Of a DNA stretch of 64,000 nucleotides, positions 9,439 to 19,141 are shown one piece after another (position 1 is the stretch's first letter; the number at the start of each line of letters is the position of its first letter). The notes beneath the pieces were generated by a model. The model saw only the letters and a program-made list of their open reading frames with translations. It ran no database searches and had not been told where the DNA came from. This stretch comes from Marinirhabdus sp963799365 (GTDB lineage Bacteria; Bacteroidota; Bacteroidia; Flavobacteriales; Flavobacteriaceae), in the NCBI GenBank assembly GCA_963799365.1, contig CAWCWV010000001.1:186001-250000 (forward strand), read 5' to 3'. The position numbers and the translations under genes are program-made.

Positions 9439-10613
9439 ATGAAAAACAAAATTTACTTATTTTTTATACTAACCATTTTCCTTGCCGCCTGTTCCAGCAA
9501 TGACGACCCTGTTGCTATGCAGGAAGAAGAAGCATTTAATCTTATTATTGTAGATTACAACCCTAAAGAAACGTATACCGCTGAAGAAATAGTGATACAA
9601 ACAGAAGGGATTGATAGCACAGCCAGTATTGAAGTATTTTTTTCAGGAATACAGGCACCTTTTTATGAAATAGACGGAAACTCTCTTAGAACACGAGTGC
9701 CAACTGGAGCAAGTTCTGGTGAATTTTCCGTTGTTTATAACACAGAAGAAATTAGTGTAGGACCAATTGATATTATTGAAGAAACAGATATACTCTATGG
9801 TGAGAGATCTAATTCTGGAGAAAACAATACGTTGCATCATATAAACATGAGTGATGGAACCACCGGAGAATTAGTGTATGCTGCCGTAGGATATGATCAA
9901 GTAGGAGGTATTTCTTTTTCTAAAGAGAGCAATACATTTATGAATTGGTACTCTATACTATGTGGTAGTAGTGGTTGTTCTTCTCATATAGTATTAAGGA
10001 ATAGAGATAATGAATTAAGGGCTTCAATTCATATCTGTACTGATCTTGATTGCAACGAAGGAGTATCATCTATATCTTTTAGCAATGGAAAATACATTTA
10101 TGAGTATCGCTATGATACTTTTCCAGGATTTCCTGTTCATAATTTATATTCTATAGACCTTTATACAATGGAAAGAACATTATTAAGAGATTATTTAGTA
10201 GAAGGTGAAAGTAACATTACAGGAGGTTTATACATTGATAGCACAAATGAAATTTTAGGTTTCAGGAATGAAAATTTGTAAAGTTCAACTTAAATGACTT
10301 TACGAGAACAGAATATGACTATCCAGGTATTACATTTGGAAATTTTATACTTACGGAATCGGGAAGAATTTTTACAACAAATAACTTAAATAGCATTGCA
10401 GAGATTAACCCTACAAATGGAGAGATAATTGAAGAGATATACACAAGTGGAGAGAACTTAAATTACCTTTCTTATTCTGAATCAACAGGAAGATTTTTCT
10501 GGCTAGGGGGTACTTCTGGCAGTTCCCAATTGCATATTTACAATCCATCAAATCAAGTTGAAACAGTTATTAATACCGAAGAGAGTCTTTTAAGAATATT
10601 CACAGATTATTAA
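9439..10613 (+). pseudogene. Secreted lipoprotein with IPT/TIG domain, interrupted by a frameshift
   Basis: The first 280 codons (9439-10281) encode a lipoprotein: signal peptide ending in the lipobox 'FLAACSS', an IPT/TIG-like domain near residues 35-105 (from 'NLIIVDYNP' to 'EEISVGPIDI'), then a beta-rich, propeller-like part. The frame stops at TAA 10279-10281, but a different frame continues at once with 'VKFNLNDFTRTEYDYPG' and runs to TAA 10611-10613. Restoring one G (TTGGTAAAG for TTGTAAAG near 10278) joins both parts into 391 residues. It is either a recent pseudogene or a sequencing error. The function is unknown; export to the outer membrane or cell surface is inferred. Confidence 0.75.
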
Positions 10614-10641
10614 ATAACTGTACCTTTGCCCCAAAACCTAA

Positions 10642-11397
10642 ATGGGCTTGCAAAACCTACCCAAAATAAACATCCTAAACACCACCATCCACAATCTTTC
10701 TATGAAGGAGACATTGGCGTTGGTGAGTAAGGCCATTTCAGAAAAAAAACAATTGCATCACGTAGTGGTAAATGCAGGTAAAATAGTGGCCATTCAAAAA
10801 GATGAAGCGCTGCGAAAAAGCGTCAACGAAAGCGACATTATCAATGCAGATGGCCAAGCGGTGGTCTGGGCAGCCAGGCTATTGGGAAAACCCTTAAAAG
10901 AACGAGTTGCGGGGATAGATTTAATGGAAAACCTGGTTGCAATGGCACACCAGCAAAAACATAAAATATTCTTACTTGGCGCCAAGGAAGAAGTGGTTCA
11001 AAAAGTTTCAGAAATCTACCAGTCAACATACAATCCAAACATTATTGCAGGCTATCGCAACGGCTATTTCACCAAAGAGGATGAACCTCAAATTGCGCAA
11101 CAAATAGCCAACATTGGCGCACAGATGCTTTTTGTGGCTATCACCTCCCCCATAAAAGAAAACTTTCTTTACAACCACCGAGAACTATTAAAAGACGTCC
11201 CTTTTGTGATGGGCGTAGGAGGCAGTTTTGACGTAGTTTCAGGACTCACCAAAAGAGCACCTGCCTGGATGCAAAAGGCAGGTTTGGAATGGTTTTACCG
11301 CTTCCTCCAGGAGCCTAAACGAATGTGGAAGCGCTACCTTGTTGGGAACAGCACTTTTATTTGGTTGGTATTTAAAGAGAAATTCAGTAAAAACTAA
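10642..11397 (+). CDS. WecG/TagA/CpsF family glycosyltransferase (GT26)
   Basis: Protein of 251 residues of the GT26 family, which adds a second sugar (for example N-acetylmannosamine or its uronic acid) to a polyprenyl-diphosphate-linked sugar on the cytoplasmic face. Seen in sequence: 'VVVNAGKIVAIQKDE', 'IINADGQAVVWAARLLG' with the family ADG motif, 'VAGIDLM', 'FLLGAKEEVV', and 'FVMGVGGSFDVVSG' followed by 'RAPAWMQKAGLEW', all diagnostic. A TAccTTTG box at 10621-10628 sits just ahead of the ATG. Length is normal for the family. The sugar specificity is not determined. Confidence 0.9.
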   Translation: MGLQNLPKINILNTTIHNLSMKETLALVSKAISEKKQLHHVVVNAGKIVAIQKDEALRKSVNESDIINADGQAVVWAARLLGKPLKERVAGIDLMENLVAMAHQQKHKIFLLGAKEEVVQKVSEIYQSTYNPNIIAGYRNGYFTKEDEPQIAQQIANIGAQMLFVAITSPIKENFLYNHRELLKDVPFVMGVGGSFDVVSGLTKRAPAWMQKAGLEWFYRFLQEPKRMWKRYLVGNSTFIWLVFKEKFSKN

Positions 11398-11550
11398 AGC
11401 CAACAAACGTCGGGTTGGTATGTGATTTGACCTGACAATCTAAGGCTACTGAGTGATTTTGTAAGGCACGAACAAAATGGTATCGAAGTAAAAATCGTCA
11501 ATCCTTTTTGTTATCTTTCCATTCTCAATAAAAAGCCGCAGTTTTAAGTC

Positions 11551-12774
11551 ATGAGAATATTACTTCAGTCCATTTATCCGTACATGTTTCTGTTGTTATA
11601 TCTCACCATTCCTTTTGATAATTATGTGCGTGCTTTACCTAATATCCTGCTCATTGCCCTGGCAATCGCATTTCCCTTTGTAGTTTCAAAAAACGATTTC
11701 AAAAAATTAAAAAGACTCCCCACTTTGTTGTTTATCGGTCTGGTACTTTTTGTTTTGATACAGGCGTTAATTTTGGGCAGACTTGAGATGGACAGTCCAG
11801 TGCTAGAAAAAGTAAATCTGGCGATTGGACTTGTCATTTTATATGTCCCTATTGAAGGCTTCCAAAAGATAAAAAAAGCGATTATTTATTCATCAATAGC
11901 AGCTATACTGTTTTCAGTAGTGAGTATTATTATAGGGGTCTATCAAGGAGCTGAATTTGAACTATTGAATTCTGGCAACCTTATTGAAATTATGTTGGTA
12001 GATCGTCTATATCTAGGCCTGTTATGCGTGCTTAGTATCGTAGCTTCTTATAGCTTATTGCACAACAAATACCATCCAAATAACGGCTATTATGTAGTGG
12101 CCATTATCCTCAATGTATTGTTTATTTTGCTGATGGTGTCCCGAATTGCCATTATTGCCCTTATTGTACTTTTTCTTTTAGGGTTCTTCTATAAAAGAAG
12201 CAAAGGAACTCAGGTGATTTTTGTGGTGGCAACCTTGTTTTTGGGGCTGGTGTTGGTATTTATTTTGAATAACGATTTCAGAAAAAAAATATTCTACACC
12301 CCAACCAATGCTGAAAGTAAAGGCTTAGTTGCCAACACCTTGGAGATGGAGCCGCGAACCATTATATGGAACTGTGCCCTTTCTATTTCTGAAGTTAATA
12401 ACGAGTTTTGGAAAGGCCTCGGTTTTGCAAATACCAACGAGGAACTTATTAATTGTTACCAAGATAGTATTGAAGACGAACAAAAAAGAGCTTGGTTGGT
12501 CGCAAAAAAATACAATACCCACAACCAGTTTTTAGACATATACCTCGCTACAGGATTTATAGGTATCGTGTTGTTTCTTGGTTTTATTCTTTTTGTATTT
12601 CTTCGGAATAAAAAACAATATTTCCCTTCGGCTTTATTGGTTACAGTACTGCTGTTTTTATTGGTAGAAAATCTATTCCACAGGCAAATTGGAGCTTATT
12701 ATTTTGGCTTTGTACTAATTATGCTATTAATTAAACCAAATAAGCCTCAAAATGAAGAAATAGAAGCCGTATAA
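11551..12774 (+). CDS. O-antigen ligase/polymerase-like membrane protein (fourth of four)
   Basis: Polytopic membrane protein of 407 residues with about eleven hydrophobic segments. The Wzy_C/WaaL signature 'NTHNQFLDIYLATGFIG' lies near residue 330, after a long extracytoplasmic loop with 'EMEPRTIIWNCALS'. This matches the HNQ pattern of the protein at 4094 and supports ligase/polymerase activity on lipid-linked glycans. It stands alone between the GT26 gene and UDP-glucose dehydrogenase, with 150-base gaps on both sides. It may be the true WaaL-type ligase of the locus, but this cannot be decided by reading alone. Confidence 0.7.
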   Translation: MRILLQSIYPYMFLLLYLTIPFDNYVRALPNILLIALAIAFPFVVSKNDFKKLKRLPTLLFIGLVLFVLIQALILGRLEMDSPVLEKVNLAIGLVILYVPIEGFQKIKKAIIYSSIAAILFSVVSIIIGVYQGAEFELLNSGNLIEIMLVDRLYLGLLCVLSIVASYSLLHNKYHPNNGYYVVAIILNVLFILLMVSRIAIIALIVLFLLGFFYKRSKGTQVIFVVATLFLGLVLVFILNNDFRKKIFYTPTNAESKGLVANTLEMEPRTIIWNCALSISEVNNEFWKGLGFANTNEELINCYQDSIEDEQKRAWLVAKKYNTHNQFLDIYLATGFIGIVLFLGFILFVFLRNKKQYFPSALLVTVLLFLLVENLFHRQIGAYYFGFVLIMLLIKPNKPQNEEIEAV

Positions 12775-12923
12775 AAGCACAACAAATTGTACTTTTGCCG
12801 CTTGTAACAGAAGAATAATTTCTGAAAATTTAGTTAGATGAAATGCCTCATCGCAATTTGTAAACCAACAAAAGAGATATATAGAGGCATTCCATCTTCC
12901 TATTTCTCAAATATTAAAAACGG

Positions 12924-14234
12924 ATGAAAATTACAGTTATAGGAACAGGATATGTAGGTTTAGTAACAGGAACATGCCTTGCAGAAACAGGCAATGAAGT
13001 GGTATGTGTAGATATTGATGCCGAGAAAGTAGCACAAATGAAAAGTGGTATCGTTCCCATTTATGAACCACACCTAGATGTTTTATTCGACCGAAATATA
13101 AAAGCCAACAGACTTTCCTTTACGACATCTTTGGATGAAGGCCTGGAACACGGTCAAATAATTTTCCTAGCATTACCAACACCTGAAGATGAAGACGGCT
13201 CTGCAGACTTAAGCTATGTGCTCAATGTTTCTGAAGAAATTGGACAAAAAATAAAAGACTACAAAGTAATTGTAGATAAGAGTACCGTACCCGTAGGAAC
13301 CGCAGAAAAAGTACACGCAGTAATCGCCAAAAATGCACAATGTGAGTTTGATGTTGTTTCCAATCCAGAATTTTTACGAGAAGGTTTTGCTGTAGACGAT
13401 TTCTTGAAACCCGAACGTATTGTAGTAGGTTCTAGTAGCGCACGCGCTACGGCATTAATGCAAAAATTGTACGCACCCTTTGTACGTTCTGGCAACCCAA
13501 TAATCATTATGGATGAGAAGTCGGCAGAATTGACCAAATACGCGGCCAACTCATTCCTTGCCGCCAAGATTACTTTTATGAACGAGATTGCCAACTATTG
13601 CGAAAAAGTGGGTGCAGATGTAGATAAAGTACGTGTAGGAATGGGAACCGATAGCCGTATTGGAAAACGTTTTCTCTTCCCAGGAATAGGATATGGCGGT
13701 TCTTGTTTTCCAAAAGATGTAAAAGCATTACAAAAAGCAGGTAAAGATCAGGGGTTCGATTTCAAAATACTGGATGCAGTCATTGAAGTGAATAAAAAAC
13801 AAAAAACCATCTTACTTCCTAAGATTGAAAAATTTTTCAACAATAACTTAAAAGGAAAGAATATTGCTATTTGGGGATTGGCTTTTAAACCTGAAACCGA
13901 TGATATCCGAGAAGCTCCTTCTATTGATGTAATGAATGCACTCTTGGAAAAAGGAGTACATCTTACAGTTTTTGACCCTGAAGCAATGCCGAATATAAAA
14001 AAACAGTTCGGAGAAAAACTCACTTATGCCAATTCTATGTACGATGCTTTAGAAGGTGCAGATGCATTAGTTATTTGTACCGAATGGAGCATTTTTAGAA
14101 CGCCGAACTATCAAAAATTAAAGCAACTATTGGCAAACCCTGTCATCTTTGATGGAAGGAATTTATACAATGTTGAAGATATGGAAGCCGAAGCATTTAC
14201 GTACTATTCAATAGGTAGAAAAACAGCCCAATAA
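12924..14234 (+). CDS. ugd: UDP-glucose 6-dehydrogenase
   Basis: Cytosolic enzyme of 436 residues that oxidises UDP-glucose to UDP-glucuronate with two NAD. Seen: the Rossmann motif GTGYVGL at residues 7-13, 'DKSTVPVGT' near 118-126, 'NPEFLREGFA' near 147-156, and the catalytic cysteine C261 in 'GYGGSCFPKD'. A C-terminal UDP-binding domain follows ('GLAFKPETDDIREAPS'). It sits 1 base ahead of the UDP-glucuronate decarboxylase gene, so its product is probably passed on to UDP-xylose. A TAcTTTTG box at 12790-12797 lies upstream without a clear -33 TTG. The symbol ugd is used; tuaD or wecC-like relatives share the fold. Confidence 0.93.
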   Translation: MKITVIGTGYVGLVTGTCLAETGNEVVCVDIDAEKVAQMKSGIVPIYEPHLDVLFDRNIKANRLSFTTSLDEGLEHGQIIFLALPTPEDEDGSADLSYVLNVSEEIGQKIKDYKVIVDKSTVPVGTAEKVHAVIAKNAQCEFDVVSNPEFLREGFAVDDFLKPERIVVGSSSARATALMQKLYAPFVRSGNPIIIMDEKSAELTKYAANSFLAAKITFMNEIANYCEKVGADVDKVRVGMGTDSRIGKRFLFPGIGYGGSCFPKDVKALQKAGKDQGFDFKILDAVIEVNKKQKTILLPKIEKFFNNNLKGKNIAIWGLAFKPETDDIREAPSIDVMNALLEKGVHLTVFDPEAMPNIKKQFGEKLTYANSMYDALEGADALVICTEWSIFRTPNYQKLKQLLANPVIFDGRNLYNVEDMEAEAFTYYSIGRKTAQ

Positions 14235-14235
14235 T

Positions 14236-15225
14236 ATGCAAAAGAGAGTTCTCATAGCCGGTGCAGCAGGATTTTTAGGATCCCATCTTTGCGATAAATT
14301 TATGGCAGAAGGTTATCGTGTTGTGGGTATGGATAACCTAATTACGGGGGATCTCAAGAACATTCAGCATTTATTTGAAAAGGAACATTTTGAGTTTTAC
14401 CATCACGATATTACCAAGTTTGTTCATGTACCGGGACAGATAGATTATATTCTTCATTTTGCTTCGCCAGCAAGCCCAATAGACTATCTTAAAATACCTA
14501 TCCAAACATTGAAAGTAGGCTCTCTAGGAACACACAATTTGTTAGGGTTGGCAAAAGAGAAAGCGGCAAGAATCCTCATTGCTTCTACTTCCGAAGTTTA
14601 TGGAGACCCGTTAGTTCATCCACAAAGTGAAGAGTACTACGGGAATGTCAATACTATTGGTCCTCGGGGTGTCTACGACGAAGCCAAACGCTTTCAGGAA
14701 AGTATGACCATGGCATACCACAGATTCCATGGCTTGGAAACACGAATTGCCAGGATTTTTAATACATACGGTCCTAGAATGCGATTAAACGATGGTCGTG
14801 TAATCCCAGCATTTATAGGACAGGCACTTCGTGGTGAAGATTTAACCGTATTTGGAGATGGACAACAAACCCGTTCTTTTTGCTACGTAGACGACCAAGT
14901 AAATGGGTTGTACCAGTTGTTGTTGAGTGACTATTCATATCCCGTAAATATTGGTAATCCAGATGAAATTACGATCTTAGAATTCGCCGAAGAAATTATT
15001 AAACTCACAGGCACAGCACAAAAGATTATCTATAAAGAATTACCAAAAGACGATCCTTTGCAACGGCAACCTAATATTGACAAAGCAAGAGAAATTTTAG
15101 GCTGGGAACCTAAGATTTCACGAAGCGAAGGAATGAAAATAACCTTCGATTACTTTAAGAGCCTTTCCAAAGAAGAGCTGTTTAAGAGTGAGCATAAAGA
15201 TTTTACCAAACACAACAGGGGGTAA
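14236..15225 (+). CDS. UDP-glucuronate decarboxylase (UDP-xylose synthase), SDR family
   Basis: Extended short-chain dehydrogenase of 329 residues. Seen: nucleotide-binding GAAGFLG at residues 9-15, 'HFASPASPIDY' near 74-84, 'STSEVYGDP' near 117-125, the catalytic Y147-x3-K151 pair in 'GVYDEAKR', and 'ARIFNTYGPRM'. The ASPASP and YGDPLVHPQ segments separate UXS from ordinary epimerases. It decarboxylates UDP-glucuronate to UDP-xylose through a 4-keto intermediate. It follows ugd directly and overlaps the next gene by 1 base (TAATG), so the three form one operon. Confidence 0.9.
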   Translation: MQKRVLIAGAAGFLGSHLCDKFMAEGYRVVGMDNLITGDLKNIQHLFEKEHFEFYHHDITKFVHVPGQIDYILHFASPASPIDYLKIPIQTLKVGSLGTHNLLGLAKEKAARILIASTSEVYGDPLVHPQSEEYYGNVNTIGPRGVYDEAKRFQESMTMAYHRFHGLETRIARIFNTYGPRMRLNDGRVIPAFIGQALRGEDLTVFGDGQQTRSFCYVDDQVNGLYQLLLSDYSYPVNIGNPDEITILEFAEEIIKLTGTAQKIIYKELPKDDPLQRQPNIDKAREILGWEPKISRSEGMKITFDYFKSLSKEELFKSEHKDFTKHNRG

Positions 15226-16577
15226 TGATATTTAGAAGCGGCAGATATTCAGGGTTTTTAAGGCCCCTTTCTTATGCAATGGATCTAACGATCATTTTTG
15301 CATTGGCTTTCTATTTCTTTCAGAATAGGTTACCTTATTTTCAGTATGTGGTTTTTATTTTATTGGGCTGGGTAATACTCTCATTAAAATCTAATTTCTA
15401 TGAGATTTATAGGTTTACTCACGCTTCAAAAATTATGTCGCTCATTGGAAAGCAGAGCATTGTTTTCTTCTTAATTGTTTTTTCTTTTTTCGGGTTTTAT
15501 AGCGATTTAGATATCAACGCCTGGGAGATTGTAAAATATGTGCTTACTACCATACTGTTTATTACAATTTTAAAGTTTACAGTTTTCTTTATTTTGAAAA
15601 GATACCGGAAACGTTTTGGTGGTAACTCCAGGAAGGTCGTTATCATTGGTCTCAATAAAAAGACAGACCAACTTCGTAAGTTTTTTAATAGAAATCCGGA
15701 ATACGGCTATAGATTACAGGAAATATTCGACGTTAAGGATTCAGAGGAAAAACTAGATGCATGTTTTGATTATATAAAGAATAACGATGTAGATGAAATA
15801 TACAGTTCTATTGGTCAATTAAGTAATAAGCAACTCTCAAAACTTATTGAATTTGCAGACAATAACCTTAAACTGCTCAAGTTTTTACCAGATAATAAGG
15901 AAATTTATAGCAAGCAGCTGGATTTCGATTATTATGGCGTATTGCCCATTTTATCAATGCGTAAAATACCCATAGACACTCCCTTTAATCAGTTTATTAA
16001 ACGCGCTTTCGATATAGTTTTGTCAGTTTTAGTGATTGTGGGCATACTCTCCTGGCTCACTCCAATTCTTGCCCTGTTTATAAAGCTAGAGTCTAAGGGC
16101 CCCGTATTTTTTAAGCAAAAAAGAAATGGTTTAGACTACAAAGAATTTAACTGCTATAAGTATCGCTCTATGCGTCCTAATCCAATGGCAGATTTGCATC
16201 AAATTCAAAAAAATGACCCTCGGGTAACCAAAGTAGGTAGAATTATTAGAAAAACCAGCATAGACGAACTACCACAGTTCATTAATGTATTAAAAGGCGA
16301 TATGTCTGTGGTAGGGCCACGCCCACATATGGTAAGTCACACCCATATGTATGCAGAGCGTATTGATAAATTTATGGTGCGCCATTTTATCAAGCCTGGT
16401 ATCACAGGACTAGCACAAGTGAGTGGTTACAGGGGTGAAGTAGAAGACGACAACCATATTATTAACCGTGTGAAGTATGATATATTTTATCTGGAAAATT
16501 GGTCGTTATTCTTAGACCTAAAAATAGTTTTCCAGACCATTTATAATGCCTTACGTGGTGAAGACCAAGCTTATTAA
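15225..16577 (+). CDS. Polyprenyl-phosphate glycosyl-1-phosphate transferase (WcaJ-like initiating enzyme)
   Basis: Membrane protein of 450 residues that starts repeat-unit synthesis by moving a sugar-1-phosphate to undecaprenyl phosphate. Four N-terminal hydrophobic helices and a CoA-binding-like domain ('RKVVIIGLNKKTDQLRKFF') are followed from about residue 260 by the catalytic bacterial sugar transferase domain: 'IKRAFDIVLS', 'KQKRNGLDYKEFNCYKYRSM', 'SIDELPQFINVLKGDMSVVG', then the family PRP motif, and 'GITGLAQVSGYRGE'. The overlap with the UDP-glucuronate decarboxylase stop suggests translational coupling. It converges with the GT4 gene, whose stop overlaps by 4 bases. Confidence 0.92.
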   Translation: MIFRSGRYSGFLRPLSYAMDLTIIFALAFYFFQNRLPYFQYVVFILLGWVILSLKSNFYEIYRFTHASKIMSLIGKQSIVFFLIVFSFFGFYSDLDINAWEIVKYVLTTILFITILKFTVFFILKRYRKRFGGNSRKVVIIGLNKKTDQLRKFFNRNPEYGYRLQEIFDVKDSEEKLDACFDYIKNNDVDEIYSSIGQLSNKQLSKLIEFADNNLKLLKFLPDNKEIYSKQLDFDYYGVLPILSMRKIPIDTPFNQFIKRAFDIVLSVLVIVGILSWLTPILALFIKLESKGPVFFKQKRNGLDYKEFNCYKYRSMRPNPMADLHQIQKNDPRVTKVGRIIRKTSIDELPQFINVLKGDMSVVGPRPHMVSHTHMYAERIDKFMVRHFIKPGITGLAQVSGYRGEVEDDNHIINRVKYDIFYLENWSLFLDLKIVFQTIYNALRGEDQAY

Positions 16578-17740
16578 AGGGATTCCAGTTGCTGTTTAAA
16601 ATCCTCAAATTGTAGGTTGAAATTAAATACTTCCACAGCTTTTTGTTGCACAATTTTTTTCGGAAATTTTTGAATTTCAGTAATCGTTACAGTATTTAAA
16701 AATTGTTGTAGCATTTTATAATCTTGAACAGGAACCACCCAACCAAGCTTGTTTTTATTAACTAAGTCGCCTCCTTCCCCACCTGCCATATACAATAAAG
16801 GTAAGCCCAACCTCGCATATTCAAAAATCTTTGAGGGCACCGAACCATAAATTCGATTGACCAAAGGGATAAAAGCAACATCATACTGTGTAAGCTCTTG
16901 ATGTAGTTGGTTCCTAGTTAAAGAACCGTGGTAAATAACACGAAGATTTTTAGATTGTGAAATGATTTCAGCATCCGGGCCGTCTCCATAAATATGAAAC
17001 TCTACTTGTTCAGAAATAGTAATTTTAGAAAAAATTTCAGACAGTCCCTGTGCAATTCCTAACAAGCCAGCATAAACTATCTTAATAGGGTGTTGTGGTG
17101 TTTTAGGTATAATTTCGAAAGTTTGAAAATTTGGGAAATTTCGGTACAAAAAAAGCGCTGTTTCAGTATTCTTAGATTGAATATGCGCTAAAATTTCTTC
17201 AGATTGCCCTAAAATCAAATCGGCTTTTCTATAACAGAAACCTTCCATTTTTTCGAGAAATGAATAGTAAAACCCCTTTTTTAGCAGCCCCATTTCCAAG
17301 CCTGCCAACGGCCAAAGATCTGAAACATTTAAAATAATTTTCTTTTTAAATAACCAGCTCCAAAACACTGCTGTAAACCCAACAAATACAGGAGAATATT
17401 GTATAAAAACCTGTTTTGGAATGCGTTTCAATATAAAAAATAAAGCGAGACTTTTCGAAAAAGATACCATACTCCATAAGCGCACAAACTTGTTGGTAGA
17501 TTTACTAGGCCACACCCACAATCGATGTACAGTAATGCCGTTTTCAATTACTTTGGCATATAACTTTCCCCTGAACGCTGAAAATATCTTCCCGCTAGGA
17601 TAATTTGGAAATGGACAAACCACCTCTACTTTGTAGCCACTGCTATGTAAAGCTTGTGCCAACACTTCTATCCTGTTAGGCGCCGCCCCTTGCTCTGGAG
17701 GATAATAGTTACTAACCAATAAAATAGATCTGGTCTTCAT
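16574..17740 (-). CDS. Family 4 glycosyltransferase (WbuB/WcaI-like)
   Basis: GT-B enzyme of 388 residues. The N-terminal part has 'VSNYYPPEQGAAPNRIEVLA', typical of WbuB-type GT4 enzymes that act on fucosamine or similar sugars. The C-terminal nucleotide-sugar domain has 'IVYAGLLGIAQGLSEIF', 'FHIYGDGPDAEII', 'VIYHGSLTRNQLHQ' and 'SKIFEYARLGLPLLYMAGGE'. It lies directly behind the CapK-like gene (no gap) on the minus strand, so both are likely on one mRNA. The donor sugar is unknown. Confidence 0.87.
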   Translation of the reverse strand: MKTRSILLVSNYYPPEQGAAPNRIEVLAQALHSSGYKVEVVCPFPNYPSGKIFSAFRGKLYAKVIENGITVHRLWVWPSKSTNKFVRLWSMVSFSKSLALFFILKRIPKQVFIQYSPVFVGFTAVFWSWLFKKKIILNVSDLWPLAGLEMGLLKKGFYYSFLEKMEGFCYRKADLILGQSEEILAHIQSKNTETALFLYRNFPNFQTFEIIPKTPQHPIKIVYAGLLGIAQGLSEIFSKITISEQVEFHIYGDGPDAEIISQSKNLRVIYHGSLTRNQLHQELTQYDVAFIPLVNRIYGSVPSKIFEYARLGLPLLYMAGGEGGDLVNKNKLGWVVPVQDYKMLQQFLNTVTITEIQKFPKKIVQQKAVEVFNFNLQFEDFKQQLESL

Positions 17741-19021
17741 TTACAGGTGAGATATAAATTGTTTCAACTTACCTCGATGGCTTCTATCAAGTGTGGAAAC
17801 TCTATTACAAGTTAAATCTATAGATACTCCTAAGTATGTGCATAGCGCCTTATTTAGCGCCTTAATTTCAACAGAGTTGAGGTCCCGTTCGGCTATGTAG
17901 GTAAAGGTAAAGGTTTCCAAAGTGTTTTGCTCCATCACAAACTCTTGCACCACACTATTATGTGCCATCGCACTTTTGGCTACATAATAAAAGGTATGGC
18001 CAGGAACCGTGGTGCCATTTGCCAAAGTGGCATTGTCGTTAACACGCCCCAATAGTTGTTTTAAAATGGGTTTTTTAAACGTAGATTTTTCATCTAAAAT
18101 ACCCAAATCTCCCACTTCGTAGCGAATAAAAGGATGCACTTTGTTATAAAGCATGGTGACTAGAATTTTACCAGGCATTCCTTTTGGGACTGCCTTGCCT
18201 TGTTCGTCCACAATTTCAACAAAAACAGATTCACTATTTACTTGTAACTCATTTTTTGTATTGGTAAACGCAAGCAAATCTAGCTCGCTTGCGCCATATT
18301 CGTTTACAATAGGAACACCTAATTTATTTTCAAGTAATTTTTTATCGTCGGGGAAGAGCATTTCACTGGTAACGATACAGGTTTTTAGCGTTGGGCAAAT
18401 ATCGGTTAATACGAGGTTTTTTTTGCGTAAATATTTTGCAAATAATGCAATAGAGGTAGTATGCCCATTGATGTAGTGAAATTTTTTTCTTCTGAAGATT
18501 TCCAGAAAAGATTCCAGTTTTTTTTCAGAAAGATCAAAAATAGGAAAGCGGTATCTGTTGCTAAAACGGTCCTTCAGTCGTTCTTTTTGATACCCTCTAA
18601 ATGCTAGCGGAATTCCATAAAAACGTGCCTGGTAGGAAGTATTAAAATCTATTCCGTACCAAGCAAACCTATCCATAATGCCTGCCCAGGTAAGTGCGTG
18701 GCAAAAACGATCTTTGGCATACTGCAAAGGGATACCACTACTACCAGAAGTTTTCCCTTTATATACTTTCTTTAAGCTGAAATCTTTAGACAACCGCTGC
18801 TGTAAAGGAATTTGCAAGTCTTTTTTTTGAAGAATTGGAATGTCTTCCCAGGCTGAAACATCTTTAGTTCCTATAAATTTTTTATAGAATGGATTGTTTT
18901 GTAGATGGTATTGCAAAATTTCGTTACGTGCATTTTCTACATAATCTGGATAATTAACTTCTGTAATTTGCTGAATTTCACGTAAACGCTGTTGAGCTTC
19001 CTTTATAGGAAATCCTTTCAT
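17741..19021 (-). CDS. CapK/PaaK-like adenylate-forming protein
   Basis: Soluble protein of 426 residues related to phenylacetate-CoA ligase and the capsule protein CapK. I chose the ATG at 19021; a TTG two codons upstream is possible. Seen: the AMP-binding loop 'KTSGSSGIP' near residues 90-98, 'VNEYGASELDLLAF' with the conserved glutamate, and 'FIRYEVGDLG' before the C-terminal lid domain. Family members in polysaccharide clusters are presumed to activate an acid for attachment to sugars, but this is not proven. A minus-strand TACATTTG box at 19076-19083 could drive this gene and the GT4 gene behind it. Confidence 0.82.
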   Translation of the reverse strand: MKGFPIKEAQQRLREIQQITEVNYPDYVENARNEILQYHLQNNPFYKKFIGTKDVSAWEDIPILQKKDLQIPLQQRLSKDFSLKKVYKGKTSGSSGIPLQYAKDRFCHALTWAGIMDRFAWYGIDFNTSYQARFYGIPLAFRGYQKERLKDRFSNRYRFPIFDLSEKKLESFLEIFRRKKFHYINGHTTSIALFAKYLRKKNLVLTDICPTLKTCIVTSEMLFPDDKKLLENKLGVPIVNEYGASELDLLAFTNTKNELQVNSESVFVEIVDEQGKAVPKGMPGKILVTMLYNKVHPFIRYEVGDLGILDEKSTFKKPILKQLLGRVNDNATLANGTTVPGHTFYYVAKSAMAHNSVVQEFVMEQNTLETFTFTYIAERDLNSVEIKALNKALCTYLGVSIDLTCNRVSTLDRSHRGKLKQFISHL

Positions 19022-19106
19022 GCGCAAGCGTAAAATCGAATAAATTCAAACTAAAAAATTAGCCATTAAGTGATACAAATGTAGCGAAACTGTATCGTGA
19101 AAACCC

Positions 19107-19114
19107 TATTTTTG
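19107..19114 (+). promoter_or_regulatory. Bacteroidota -7 box (TATTTTTG) ahead of purD
   Basis: Exact match to TAnnTTTG located 28 bases before the purD ATG at 19142. I see no TTG at the usual -33 distance, so this is only a probable promoter. A matching box on the other strand (19076-19083) faces the CapK gene, making this a divergent promoter region. Confidence 0.4.
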
Positions 19115-19141
19115 CATTTGAAAACATCAACACCCAAGACA

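Noticed and set aside
13259..13594. Long antisense frames over conserved genes such as ugd, atpA and the bactofilin gene
   Set aside because: They mirror strongly conserved genes on the other strand, have no family features and no promoter or spacing support.
1..19021. Polysaccharide locus as a recently acquired genomic island
   Set aside because: No integrase, transposase, tRNA attachment site or clear composition break is visible within the window.
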